Positions 35,069 to 41,790 of a stretch of DNA of 41,790 bases are shown one piece after another. The DNA is from Betaproteobacteria bacterium RIFCSPLOWO2_12_FULL_62_58 (GTDB lineage: Bacteria; Pseudomonadota; Gammaproteobacteria; Burkholderiales; SG8-41). The stretch covers positions 1-41,790 of the forward strand of contig MERI01000077.1 in assembly GCA_001772005.1 (NCBI GenBank), read 5' to 3'. Each line of letters starts with the position of its first letter. The first letter of the stretch is position 1. The notes under the pieces are model-generated. The model saw only the letters and a program-made list of their open reading frames with translations. It ran no database searches and had not been told where the DNA came from. The position numbers and the translations under genes were made by a program.

Positions 35069-35272
35069 TTGGTGTTCTGAGTCGTTACTTCATTTCAAAA
35101 TCTTAGACGTAGGTCGGGGTACGCGCAGCGTTCCCCGACATCCACTTGGCCTGCCTGTGCGTGAGCGCACGCAGACAGATGTCAGGTAGCCGCCGACGCG
35201 GCAACCTGACCTACAGCTTCTCAACGCGAGCGCCCAAAGATTCTGCATCGAAATCATTACTCCCGGCACTAG
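35069..35272. mobile_element. MITE family 2, copy B
   Basis: A 204-bp copy with the shared core hairpins (GTCGGGGTACGCGCAGCGTT... and AGGTAGCCGC...GCGGCAACCT) plus about 30 extra bases containing a small hairpin (TGCGTGAGCGCA). The left end is degraded (TTGGTGTTCTGAGTCG); the right end is CTAG (35269-35272), which contains the TAG stop of the lyase-like gene. Confidence 0.85.
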
Positions 35273-36594
35273 CGCCGTTCCGCTGACAAAACACCTTCGC
35301 AGATCGAGCGGAATTCCTCGAACGTCAGATAGTGCCGGCCGTGGGCGGTCGCCACCGCCGCCCGGGCGCGGAAGAGAATCGCCTGGAACTGCTCCTCGCT
35401 TGCCGTGAGCTTCCACGCTTTCAACAACTCCCGTAACGTTTGCGGGTCGTCGGTGTGCGCGCTGCTGCGCTCGCGGCCGAACAGGATTTTTGCGCCGATC
35501 ACCGGCTCGAATTCACGTCCGACGACCTGCGGCGCAATCCCGATGGTCGCTTCGGCGTCAGTGCTGCCTTCGAGGTGTCCTACGCCTTCCTCCTTGTTCC
35601 AGTTGGCTCCGGCAATCGCTTTCCACGGCGGCAGCGCGACACCGTAGGCCTCCTGCACGTAGCGGCAGAGATCATAGAGCTTGTCCAGCTTGACGCCGGT
35701 TGAAATCCGGTACATTTCGAACAACGCCGCGGCCTCTTCCAGCGCCACGCAGCCGCCGCGGTCGCCGATGCCGATCACGGAGGCGTCGATCCAGGTGGCG
35801 CCGCCTTCGACCGCCGCCATGGCGTTCGCGGTGGCGACCCCGAGATCGTTGTGATGCTGCACGTAGACATCGCATGCGCCGACCGCCGCCTTCACGCGGC
35901 TGATGAAAACACGCGTCGCGAGGGGAGTGCTGTTGCCGCGGCTGTCGACGACATATACGCCGTCGGCGCCCGCTTCGGCCATGGCGCCGAAGAACAGACA
36001 AGCGGTATCGACCGGGGTGCGCATGCTGTCTACCATCCACGGCACGACGCGCACCTTCTGGCGCTTCATGTACTCGATGCTCTCGGCGATGGCATTGACT
36101 ACCGCTTCCTTGGTGAGCGAGCCGGAGAAGTCCGACAGGGTGTCGGCATAGCTCCATTTGAATATCGGGCTGATGACGTCCGCGCCGAGATCGATATGGC
36201 GGTCAATGATGCCGCGCCAGTCCCCTTTGAGCGGCGGCGACACCCCGGGGCCCTTCGCGACGAGCGGCGTGCGCACGCCCATCCGGCGGCAGGCGCGCAG
36301 CAGGTCGCGTTCCTCGCTGAACGTCACATGGCTCGGCAGCGTGATTTCGCCGACCCCGATCTCATCGAGGCGTTCGATCACGCCCAGCCGGGTGTTCCAG
36401 TTGAGCTGATGGCCGACACAGTCGTCGCCTTCGCTCACCGTGCAGTCGATGAAGCGGATAGTTTGCGGCATGCCGCCGCGCGCCTGCAGCGCTTCCCGTT
36501 CCCAGTAGGCGGGATTCACCAGCCACTTGCCTGGTTTATGCCAAGGCTTGTCTTCGCCCTCGGCTTTGCTGCTCGTGATTGCCTGCTTGTCCAT
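35269..36594 (-). CDS. DRE-TIM (HMG-CoA lyase/isopropylmalate synthase-like) protein
   Basis: A 441-residue TIM-barrel protein of the HMGL/2-isopropylmalate-synthase superfamily. The C-terminal barrel motifs VQHHNDLGVATANAM (metal-binding H...H) and IDASVIGIGDRGG are typical. The first motif, usually DxTLRDGxQ, reads FIDCTVSEGDDCVG, so the catalytic arginine of the RDG box is replaced. The activity may therefore differ from normal aldol or lyase chemistry. A roughly 60-residue N-terminal extension begins MDKQAITSSKAEGEDKPWHK. It sits 26 bp downstream of tctC and likely acts on the transported acid or its CoA derivative. Confidence 0.85.
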   Translation of the reverse strand: MDKQAITSSKAEGEDKPWHKPGKWLVNPAYWEREALQARGGMPQTIRFIDCTVSEGDDCVGHQLNWNTRLGVIERLDEIGVGEITLPSHVTFSEERDLLRACRRMGVRTPLVAKGPGVSPPLKGDWRGIIDRHIDLGADVISPIFKWSYADTLSDFSGSLTKEAVVNAIAESIEYMKRQKVRVVPWMVDSMRTPVDTACLFFGAMAEAGADGVYVVDSRGNSTPLATRVFISRVKAAVGACDVYVQHHNDLGVATANAMAAVEGGATWIDASVIGIGDRGGCVALEEAAALFEMYRISTGVKLDKLYDLCRYVQEAYGVALPPWKAIAGANWNKEEGVGHLEGSTDAEATIGIAPQVVGREFEPVIGAKILFGRERSSAHTDDPQTLRELLKAWKLTASEEQFQAILFRARAAVATAHGRHYLTFEEFRSICEGVLSAERR

Positions 36595-36620
36595 CGGTTT
36601 TTCCCTCTTGAATTCCCGCT

Positions 36621-37628
36621 CTATTTCTTGAGTAATTGGCGATGCTTCTTCAGGATCTCGAAATTCGAGTTGAGTATGGCGCTCGTTTTGTCCGGCCCCA
36701 GCCAGTCGCCGTCGATCTTGTTCGCCGCCAGCCACGACTGGAATTCCTTGTTCTCGAGCGCCCGCTTGTACGCGGCGGTGAGCTTGTCGAATGCCTGCGG
36801 GTCTTTCTTCTTGAAGGAAGCGGAACTCGCGAGCGCGCGTATCGACCCGCTCAGCACCGGGATCGTTACGCCCGCCCACTTCAGCGCCTCGTTGACGGGC
36901 GGGGCGTCCCACTCCTTGGCACGACTTTCCCGGAACACGGCGAGCGGCCTGATGAAATCGCGGATCGTCTCGCTGCCTTCGCCCTGAACTACGGAGAAGT
37001 CCAGGTGGCCGCCGGCGAGGGCGGTGCGCAGCGGTCCGCCGCCGTCGTAGGTGACGATCCGCACGCCGTCCGCCGGGATGCCGAGCGCCTCCAGCATCAT
37101 CATCGTGCTGATCTGGCCCGCCGAACCGAACGTGACACCGGTGCTGAGCCTGCCGGGATTCGCCTTCACCGCGTCGATCAGGTCCTTGAGGGTCTTGTAC
37201 GGCTTGTCCTTGTGCACGGCGAGCATCGTGTAATCGCTCCACTGCGCGTTGACGAACGCGAAGTCGTCCAGCGTGTATTTCGCTCCGGTGACCAGGATGT
37301 TCGTCGGCAGATACGGGGTTGCGGCCGTCACCAGCAGCGTGTAGCCGTCGTCCGGCTGCTGCAGGAACCACGTGGTGCCGACCTGCCCTCCGGCGCCCGG
37401 CCGGTTCACCACCGTCACCGGCTGGCCGAGCTCCTTGGAAAGGTATGGCGCCAGCCCGCGCGCCATGCGATCCAGGCTGCCGCCCGCATTGAACGGGACC
37501 ATCAGCGTAATCGGCCGCGCCGGCCAATCCGCCGCAAACCCCGCGTTGACGCCCGCCGCAAGCAGAATCGCCGCGGCCACATACCGGGCAAACCGCCCCA
37601 TGAATCGCCATGTATCGTGCATCATCAT
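36621..37628 (-). CDS. tctC: TctC/Bug-type periplasmic solute-binding protein
   Basis: A 335-residue binding protein starting at ATG 37628, with GGAGGAGACA directly upstream. A signal peptide of about 32 residues (ending GVNAGFAA) is followed by DWPARPITLMVPFNAGGSLDRMARG, GQPVTVVNRPGAGGQVG and the usual Bug domain arrangement, full length. It captures carboxylates and delivers them to TctAB. Gene order on this strand is mmgE-tctB-tctA-tctC-lyase, which supports joint expression. The ligand cannot be predicted. Confidence 0.93.
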   Translation of the reverse strand: MMMHDTWRFMGRFARYVAAAILLAAGVNAGFAADWPARPITLMVPFNAGGSLDRMARGLAPYLSKELGQPVTVVNRPGAGGQVGTTWFLQQPDDGYTLLVTAATPYLPTNILVTGAKYTLDDFAFVNAQWSDYTMLAVHKDKPYKTLKDLIDAVKANPGRLSTGVTFGSAGQISTMMMLEALGIPADGVRIVTYDGGGPLRTALAGGHLDFSVVQGEGSETIRDFIRPLAVFRESRAKEWDAPPVNEALKWAGVTIPVLSGSIRALASSASFKKKDPQAFDKLTAAYKRALENKEFQSWLAANKIDGDWLGPDKTSAILNSNFEILKKHRQLLKK

Positions 37629-37694
37629 TGTCTCCTCCGTTCGCTCATTGAACCACTGTTCGTCTCTCCATCACCGGGGGCCGGCAGGCCTCGC

Positions 37695-39212
37695 TCAACC
37701 ATCGGATTCCGCCGCGAGCTTCGGCCCGATCTTGAACCGCCGGGCCAGGACGGGCCACAACAGCGAGAGCGCGAGCAGGACGAGCAACACGAGCGCGATC
37801 GGACGCTCCAGCAGATACGCCGGGTCGCCGCCGCTCAACTGGTAGGTTCGCAGGGCCTCCCCCTCGACCAGTTGCGCGAGCAGCAGGCCGACGACCGTGG
37901 CCGCCACCGGGTAATCATAACGCTGCATCTGCCAGCCGATGATCGTGAACACGAGGAACGTTGCCGGCCCGGCAATGTTGCCGGTGATGGCGTAGCAGCC
38001 GAACACGGAAATCGCGAAGATCGAAGGCACCAGCACGCGAACCGGCGTCCTTACAATCGAGCCGGCGAGATAGATGAAACCTATCCCGATCGCCATCAAC
38101 GCGATCGACTGCACGAAGTTGGAGAAGATGATCGCGTAGACCAGCGGCTTGTTCTCCGCGATGAACCGCGGGCCGCCGGTGATGTTGTGCATGGCGAAGG
38201 CGCCGAGCATGATCGCGGTCGCGCCGCCGCCCGGTATGCCGAGCGCGAGCAAGGTGGCCATCGAGCCGCCCTCCGAGCTGCTGTTCGCCGCTTCGGCCGC
38301 TATGACGCCTCGTGGATCACCCTTGCCGAACCGCTCGGGGTCGGACACGGTGCGGCGGGCCTCCGAATACGCGAGCAGATTCGCCACAGCCGACCCTACC
38401 CCCGGCACGGCGCCGATGATGACGCCGATCAGGCTGCCGCGCACCAGGATGCGCGGGTGCCGGAAGGTTGCCCTCACTCCGGACAGAATGCGCCGCATGC
38501 TGACCCGGCGCGCTTCGGCTTTCTCGACGATATAGTCCGTGCGCATCAGCTTGAAGAGCTCGGCCGCGCAGAACAGCCCCATCATTGCAGGGATCTCCGG
38601 GATGCCGTCGAGCAGGTAGTCGATGCCCATCGTGCCGCGGATATCGCCGCGCGCGCTGAATCCGATCGTACCGAGCAGCAGCCCCAACATGCCGGCGAGC
38701 AGGCCGCGCGCGAAGTGGCGCCCGCGCAGCGCCGCGATCAGCGTCAGTCCCCACAGCCCGACGATCAGCATCTCGGGCGACGAGAGCTTCAGCACGAAGT
38801 TCGCGATCGGCACCACGAGCAGCAGCAGGATCAGGTAGCTCAGCGCCTCGGCGAAGCTCGATGCCGCGAGCCCAAGCCCCAGCGCCTCGTTGTGCTCGCC
38901 GCGCTGCGCCATCGGGTAGCCGTCGAAGGTCGTCGCCACCGCCGCCGGCATGCCCGGAATGTTGACGAGGATCGCCGGAATCGCGCACCCGAACCCGCCC
39001 CCCGTGAAGATCGACGTCATGAAGATCATCGCCGAGAGGAAATCCATGTAGAGCGTGAGCGGGAGGAAGATCACCATCGCCATGCTGGTGGTGAGCCCCG
39101 GGACTGCGCCGAAGATCAGCCCGATCACGAGCCCGGGCACCATGACGAGCCACGGCGACCAAGACCCGAACAGCATGCGGAGTGCGTCGGCTATCGCGGG
39201 GAAGTCGATCAT
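37695..39212 (-). CDS. tctA: TctA-family large transmembrane subunit
   Basis: A 505-residue membrane protein with about 11-12 hydrophobic helices. The family signature near the start, LVIGLIFGAVPGLTTSMAMV, is present, and so is its repeat in the second half (LIGVIIGAVPGVGSAVANLLAY) and GIPGGGATAIMLGAF. It is the transport channel of the tripartite tricarboxylate transporter, driven by an ion gradient. It begins 7 bp after the tctB stop and ends 67 bp before tctC. Confidence 0.96.
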   Translation of the reverse strand: MIDFPAIADALRMLFGSWSPWLVMVPGLVIGLIFGAVPGLTTSMAMVIFLPLTLYMDFLSAMIFMTSIFTGGGFGCAIPAILVNIPGMPAAVATTFDGYPMAQRGEHNEALGLGLAASSFAEALSYLILLLLVVPIANFVLKLSSPEMLIVGLWGLTLIAALRGRHFARGLLAGMLGLLLGTIGFSARGDIRGTMGIDYLLDGIPEIPAMMGLFCAAELFKLMRTDYIVEKAEARRVSMRRILSGVRATFRHPRILVRGSLIGVIIGAVPGVGSAVANLLAYSEARRTVSDPERFGKGDPRGVIAAEAANSSSEGGSMATLLALGIPGGGATAIMLGAFAMHNITGGPRFIAENKPLVYAIIFSNFVQSIALMAIGIGFIYLAGSIVRTPVRVLVPSIFAISVFGCYAITGNIAGPATFLVFTIIGWQMQRYDYPVAATVVGLLLAQLVEGEALRTYQLSGGDPAYLLERPIALVLLVLLALSLLWPVLARRFKIGPKLAAESDG

Positions 39213-39219
39213 CGCCTTC

Positions 39220-39723
39220 TCAGAACAGAAGCATGGGCACGGGTACCGAGAGCATGACCTTGAAGCCGTAGCTCAGCGCAAGCGCGAACAGCGCGGAAAA
39301 TCCGCCCAGGAAGAGCGGCCGCCGCTCGCCAAGCACGAACATCCCGGCAGCAAGAAAAAGGAAAGTGGCCAGGTCGAAGCCGGCGAGCGGCACGCCGAAA
39401 ACGTAAGCGCCGAGCAACGCGGCGACGAGGATACCGCGCAACTCGCCGGCACGCCACAGCGCTCGGAGCACGGACGCCGCTGACGCATGCTTCCCGGGGC
39501 TGCCTTCCACGGGGTCCATGCGCTCGATCTTTACGAGGCGAATCGCAATGGCAGCGCACAGCAAGAGAGCGAAGATCGCTGCGGGCTGGATCACCAGCAG
39601 ATTCTGCACGTTAGTCGAAGCGGCGCGCGCATCCAGCCAGAACCACACGCAGAACGCGGCCATGAAGAGAACGAAAGCGAGGTGCCCCCATTCGACGTGC
39701 AGCCGCACAGAACCGATTCTCAT
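39220..39723 (-). CDS. tctB: TctB-family small transmembrane subunit
   Basis: A 167-residue protein with four hydrophobic helices (GHLAFVLFMAAFCVWFWLDA; NLLVIQPAAIFALLLCAAIAI; GILVAALLGAYVFGV; the C-terminal helices FLFLAAGMFVLG and FSALFALALSYGFKVML), the standard TctB pattern. It partners TctA. Sequence in this family is poorly conserved, so the call rests on topology and position between mmgE and tctA. Confidence 0.92.
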   Translation of the reverse strand: MRIGSVRLHVEWGHLAFVLFMAAFCVWFWLDARAASTNVQNLLVIQPAAIFALLLCAAIAIRLVKIERMDPVEGSPGKHASAASVLRALWRAGELRGILVAALLGAYVFGVPLAGFDLATFLFLAAGMFVLGERRPLFLGGFSALFALALSYGFKVMLSVPVPMLLF

Positions 39724-39782
39724 CTAACCCTTCCCTGTTCGAGGACCGTTGTCGATCGCCGGGAGGCGCGCGTGTCGCCCCC

Positions 39783-41132
39783 TCATCCTTCCGCTCGGGC
39801 GATATCCATGATTTCCACGATGTCCGGCAGCCGCTCCAGGTCTTCGACCAGTTCGACGATGCGGTCGGCGGCGTTTCTCGCGAGCACCCGCCGCGCGCAG
39901 GAGTGGAATTTCTTCAGTCGCTGCTCGCGCGTCAAGGGAAAGCCGATCCAGCCCGAGAGCTGTTCGATCCGTTTCGAGAGTCGCCTGCCGTCTTTCAACC
40001 ACACGCTGACCACGGCGTGCATACTGTCGAAGTCGGCCGGGATCGCGTCATCGAACGTGAGCTTGACGCGCGGCAGGAGCGCCTGGACGTCGGGCGCGAA
40101 CCGCCGCTCGTTGGTGAACGAGTCGACGGTGATCTCGCCATCGAGCAGCGCGGCCGTGACGGTGTACTGCACGCTGAACTTTCCGTCGAGACCCGTGCGC
40201 GGCTGGGGCCGGTCGATGTACTCGAAGCGAGGAAATAGAACCTCGACTCGTTCGATCGCGTTCGGATCGAGCTTGAATTCTTCGCGCAGCGCGAGCGCCG
40301 CATCGATCGGCCGGTGGGTGAAGTAGTTACTCGGGTGTTTCTTGAACCCAACCCCCGGATCGATCATGCGAAGCGGCTTGCCGAACCCTTCGATCAGCAG
40401 TTCCGGCTCGCCTTTTCCGCCGAAAAAAGTATCGAAGAATCCGCCGCGGCCGAAGAGATCCGCGCTCGCCGTCCACCCCATCTTGGCGAGCACGCCGCAT
40501 TCGACGCCCATGCGTGCTGCGTGGCCGGAGTGCGAAGACTTGGTCATGGTGCCCGTGTTGATGGCAAGGCTGCCGGCGCGCGAACCGGCGATGCCAAATG
40601 CCATCAGCGTCTGCTGTTTGTTGAGGCTGAGCAGGCGCGCCGCGGCGGCGGTGGCGCCGAACGTGCCCGTAGTCCCCGGCTTGTGGAAGCCCGACCCGGT
40701 CTCGAGGCCGGTCGCGGCAAGGCGCACGCGTCCCTGCACTTCGAAGGCGGTGACGATCGCTTCGATGATGCGCAGGCCCGGCAACCGGTGGTGCTCGGCG
40801 ATCGCCAGGATCGCGGGCAGCGTCGGCGAGGTTGGGTGGTTGAGCGGATACCACGTGTTGTCGAAGTCGAGCGCATGCGCCATGGTGCCGTTGGCGTAGG
40901 CGGCATTCTGCATGGAGGTTTTGAAGCCGCCCGCAATGACCGTAGCCTGCGGCGAGCCGCCCATCTGTCTCACGTACTCGGTGGAGATACGCCCCACGCC
41001 GAGGGGCTCGGTGGCGCCCGCCAGCATCACCGCGATGCCGTCGAGCGTCACCTGTTTGGCGACATCGACCGCCTCCGGCGGCAAGGCATCGTACTCGACG
41101 GCCAGCACCTGATCGACAAACCGCTCTGTCAA
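39783..41132 (-). CDS. MmgE/PrpD-family protein
   Basis: A member of the 2-methylcitrate dehydratase/cis-aconitate decarboxylase family. From TTG 41132 it has 449 residues; the frame is open to an ATG at 41201, but the extra N-terminus (MALNHPLTPTLSPVNGGEGS) is translated from a common intergenic hairpin repeat, so I prefer the later start. Typical segments are LDFDNTWYPLNHPTSPTLPAILAIAE, GSRAGSLAINTGTMTKSSHSGHAARMGVE and KKHPSNYFTHRPIDAALAL. Members dehydrate or decarboxylate tricarboxylates or isomerise related acids. First in the tctBAC operon, it probably handles the imported acid. Confidence 0.9.
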   Translation of the reverse strand: MTERFVDQVLAVEYDALPPEAVDVAKQVTLDGIAVMLAGATEPLGVGRISTEYVRQMGGSPQATVIAGGFKTSMQNAAYANGTMAHALDFDNTWYPLNHPTSPTLPAILAIAEHHRLPGLRIIEAIVTAFEVQGRVRLAATGLETGSGFHKPGTTGTFGATAAAARLLSLNKQQTLMAFGIAGSRAGSLAINTGTMTKSSHSGHAARMGVECGVLAKMGWTASADLFGRGGFFDTFFGGKGEPELLIEGFGKPLRMIDPGVGFKKHPSNYFTHRPIDAALALREEFKLDPNAIERVEVLFPRFEYIDRPQPRTGLDGKFSVQYTVTAALLDGEITVDSFTNERRFAPDVQALLPRVKLTFDDAIPADFDSMHAVVSVWLKDGRRLSKRIEQLSGWIGFPLTREQRLKKFHSCARRVLARNAADRIVELVEDLERLPDIVEIMDIARAEG

Positions 41133-41145
41133 CGAAGAAATACTC

Positions 41146-41173
41146 CCCTCTCCCCCGTTCACGGGGGAGAGGG
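41146..41173. repeat. Perfect 13-bp hairpin repeat upstream of mmgE
   Basis: CCCTCTCCCCCGT and ACGGGGGAGAGGG are exact complements with a 2-base loop. This is the CCTCTCCCC type of intergenic repeat found in many proteobacteria, and related to 6823-6843. Confidence 0.85.
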
Positions 41174-41204
41174 TTGGGGTGAGGGGGTGATTAAGTGCCA
41201 TCTT

Positions 41205-41382
41205 GTAGTGCGCCCTTAGTCGTTAATTCACTGCACCATTCTAAACGTAGGTCGGGGTATGCGCAGCGTTCCCTGACGTCCACTTGGCGTCAGGTAGCCG
41301 CCGATGCGGCAACCTGACCTTACCCATCTGGACACGAGCGGCTCGAAGGATTCTGCATCGAAATAATGGCTCACGACACTAG
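41205..41382. mobile_element. MITE family 2, copy C
   Basis: A 178-bp copy with both core hairpins and the TTCTGCATCGAAATAATG stretch near its right end. Left end GTAGTGCGCCCTTAGTCG; right end, read inward, CTAGTGTCGTGAGCCATT. The right CTAG (41379-41382) contains the TAG stop of the adjoining Bug gene; the left end abuts the start of the mmgE frame. Confidence 0.85.
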
Positions 41383-41790
41383 TCCGCCTTGGCGCCCGAG
41401 GCTTTGACTACCTTGCCCCACTTGGCGATTTCCGACTTGATATAGGCGCCGAACTGCTCGCGGCTACTGCCCACGGGCGTGAACGCGAGCGTCGCGAGAC
41501 GCTCCTTCACGTCGGGCAGACCCAGGATGCGGATGATTTCCTGGTTCAGCCTGTCGAGGATCGCGTCAGGCGTCTTCGCGGGAGCAACGATGCCGATCCA
41601 GCCCACCGCCTCGAATCCGGGATAGCCCGACTCGGCGATCGTGGGCAGGTCGGGGGCAAAGGGCGAGCGTTTGAGTATGCCGATGCCCAGCCCGCGCAGT
41701 TTCCCGGACTTGATGTGCGGGAGGACCGCCGGTATGGCGTCGAACATCACCGGGATCTGCCCGCCCATGAGTTCGGCATGCGCGGCGGGG
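41379..41790 (-). CDS. TctC/Bug-type binding protein, C-terminal part (runs off the window end)
   Basis: The frame stays open to the window edge, giving about 136 residues. GGQIPVMFDAIPAVLPHIKSGKLR, LPTIAESGYPGFEAVGWIG and KSEIAKWGKVVKASGAKAD are characteristic of the C-terminal half of Bug proteins. It is the second complete-looking Bug gene in this region besides the one at 36621, common in organisms with many orphan binding proteins. Its TAG stop is formed by the end of a MITE. Confidence 0.92.
   Translation of the reverse strand, partial: PAAHAELMGGQIPVMFDAIPAVLPHIKSGKLRGLGIGILKRSPFAPDLPTIAESGYPGFEAVGWIGIVAPAKTPDAILDRLNQEIIRILGLPDVKERLATLAFTPVGSSREQFGAYIKSEIAKWGKVVKASGAKAD

Noticed and set aside
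36636..39257. 873-codon plus-strand frame antisense to tctC and tctA
   Set aside because: Arg/His/Glu-rich translation without domains, opposite strong transporter genes.
41133..41201. Longer N-terminus for the MmgE/PrpD protein
   Set aside because: These codons are translated from a widespread intergenic hairpin repeat and have no counterpart in the family.

Overview
The window looks like a piece of a GC-rich betaproteobacterial chromosome, probably Burkholderiales-like and possibly from a metagenome. The signs are the ubiC-ubiA-ubiD order, a CIRCE-controlled groES-groEL pair of betaproteobacterial type, DacB, BioA, and above all the tripartite tricarboxylate transporter genes with several Bug/TctC binding proteins.

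Layout. (1) 1-4300 is accessory DNA: a large serine recombinase translationally coupled to a ParB/RepB-like protein, a small zinc-ribbon protein, and a divergent conserved gene of unknown function followed by a truncated reading frame. (2) 4416-6724 encodes a two-subunit acyl-CoA dehydrogenase pair. (3) 6917-14819 is housekeeping: a KimA-like K+ transporter, RidA, RecG, and the ubiquinone genes ubiC, ubiA and ubiD. (4) 14820-16500 is an insertion scar: a type II toxin-antitoxin pair and an IS5-type transposase remnant lie between intact ubiD and a second, about 95 % identical copy of the ubiD 3' end. (5) 16559-24487 holds dacB, a beta-CASP metallo-beta-lactamase, a SLOG-fold protein, bioA, a hypothetical gene and groESL. 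(6) 24488-29356 holds a tRNA-Phe gene behind an interrupted tRNA-Phe-like sequence, three small proteins and a GGDEF-EAL protein. (7) 29561-41790 is a catabolic region: 3-hydroxyacyl-CoA dehydrogenase, exported methyltransferase, class III CoA-transferase, MaoC-type hydratase, DRE-TIM lyase/synthase-like protein, TctC-TctA-TctB, MmgE/PrpD and another TctC. It suggests uptake and CoA-dependent breakdown of an organic acid I cannot name.

Three themes deserve attention. First, several genes keep both ends but have lost a middle segment in frame: GroEL lacks 34 residues including nucleotide contacts, a Bug protein lacks about 90 residues, and an isopropylmalate-dehydrogenase-like gene is reduced to 32 codons. 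Second, the window is rich in palindromic repeats. Two MITE-like families are bounded by the rare tetranucleotide CTAG and repeatedly supply the TAG stop codon of the neighbouring gene; other short tandem repeats occur together with their own reverse complement. Third, a tRNA-Phe-like sequence with its own promoter is split in the anticodon loop by about 183 nt made of two tandem hairpin units, directly upstream of the intact tRNA-Phe.

All family assignments come from reading the translated sequence and remembered family motifs; no search was run.
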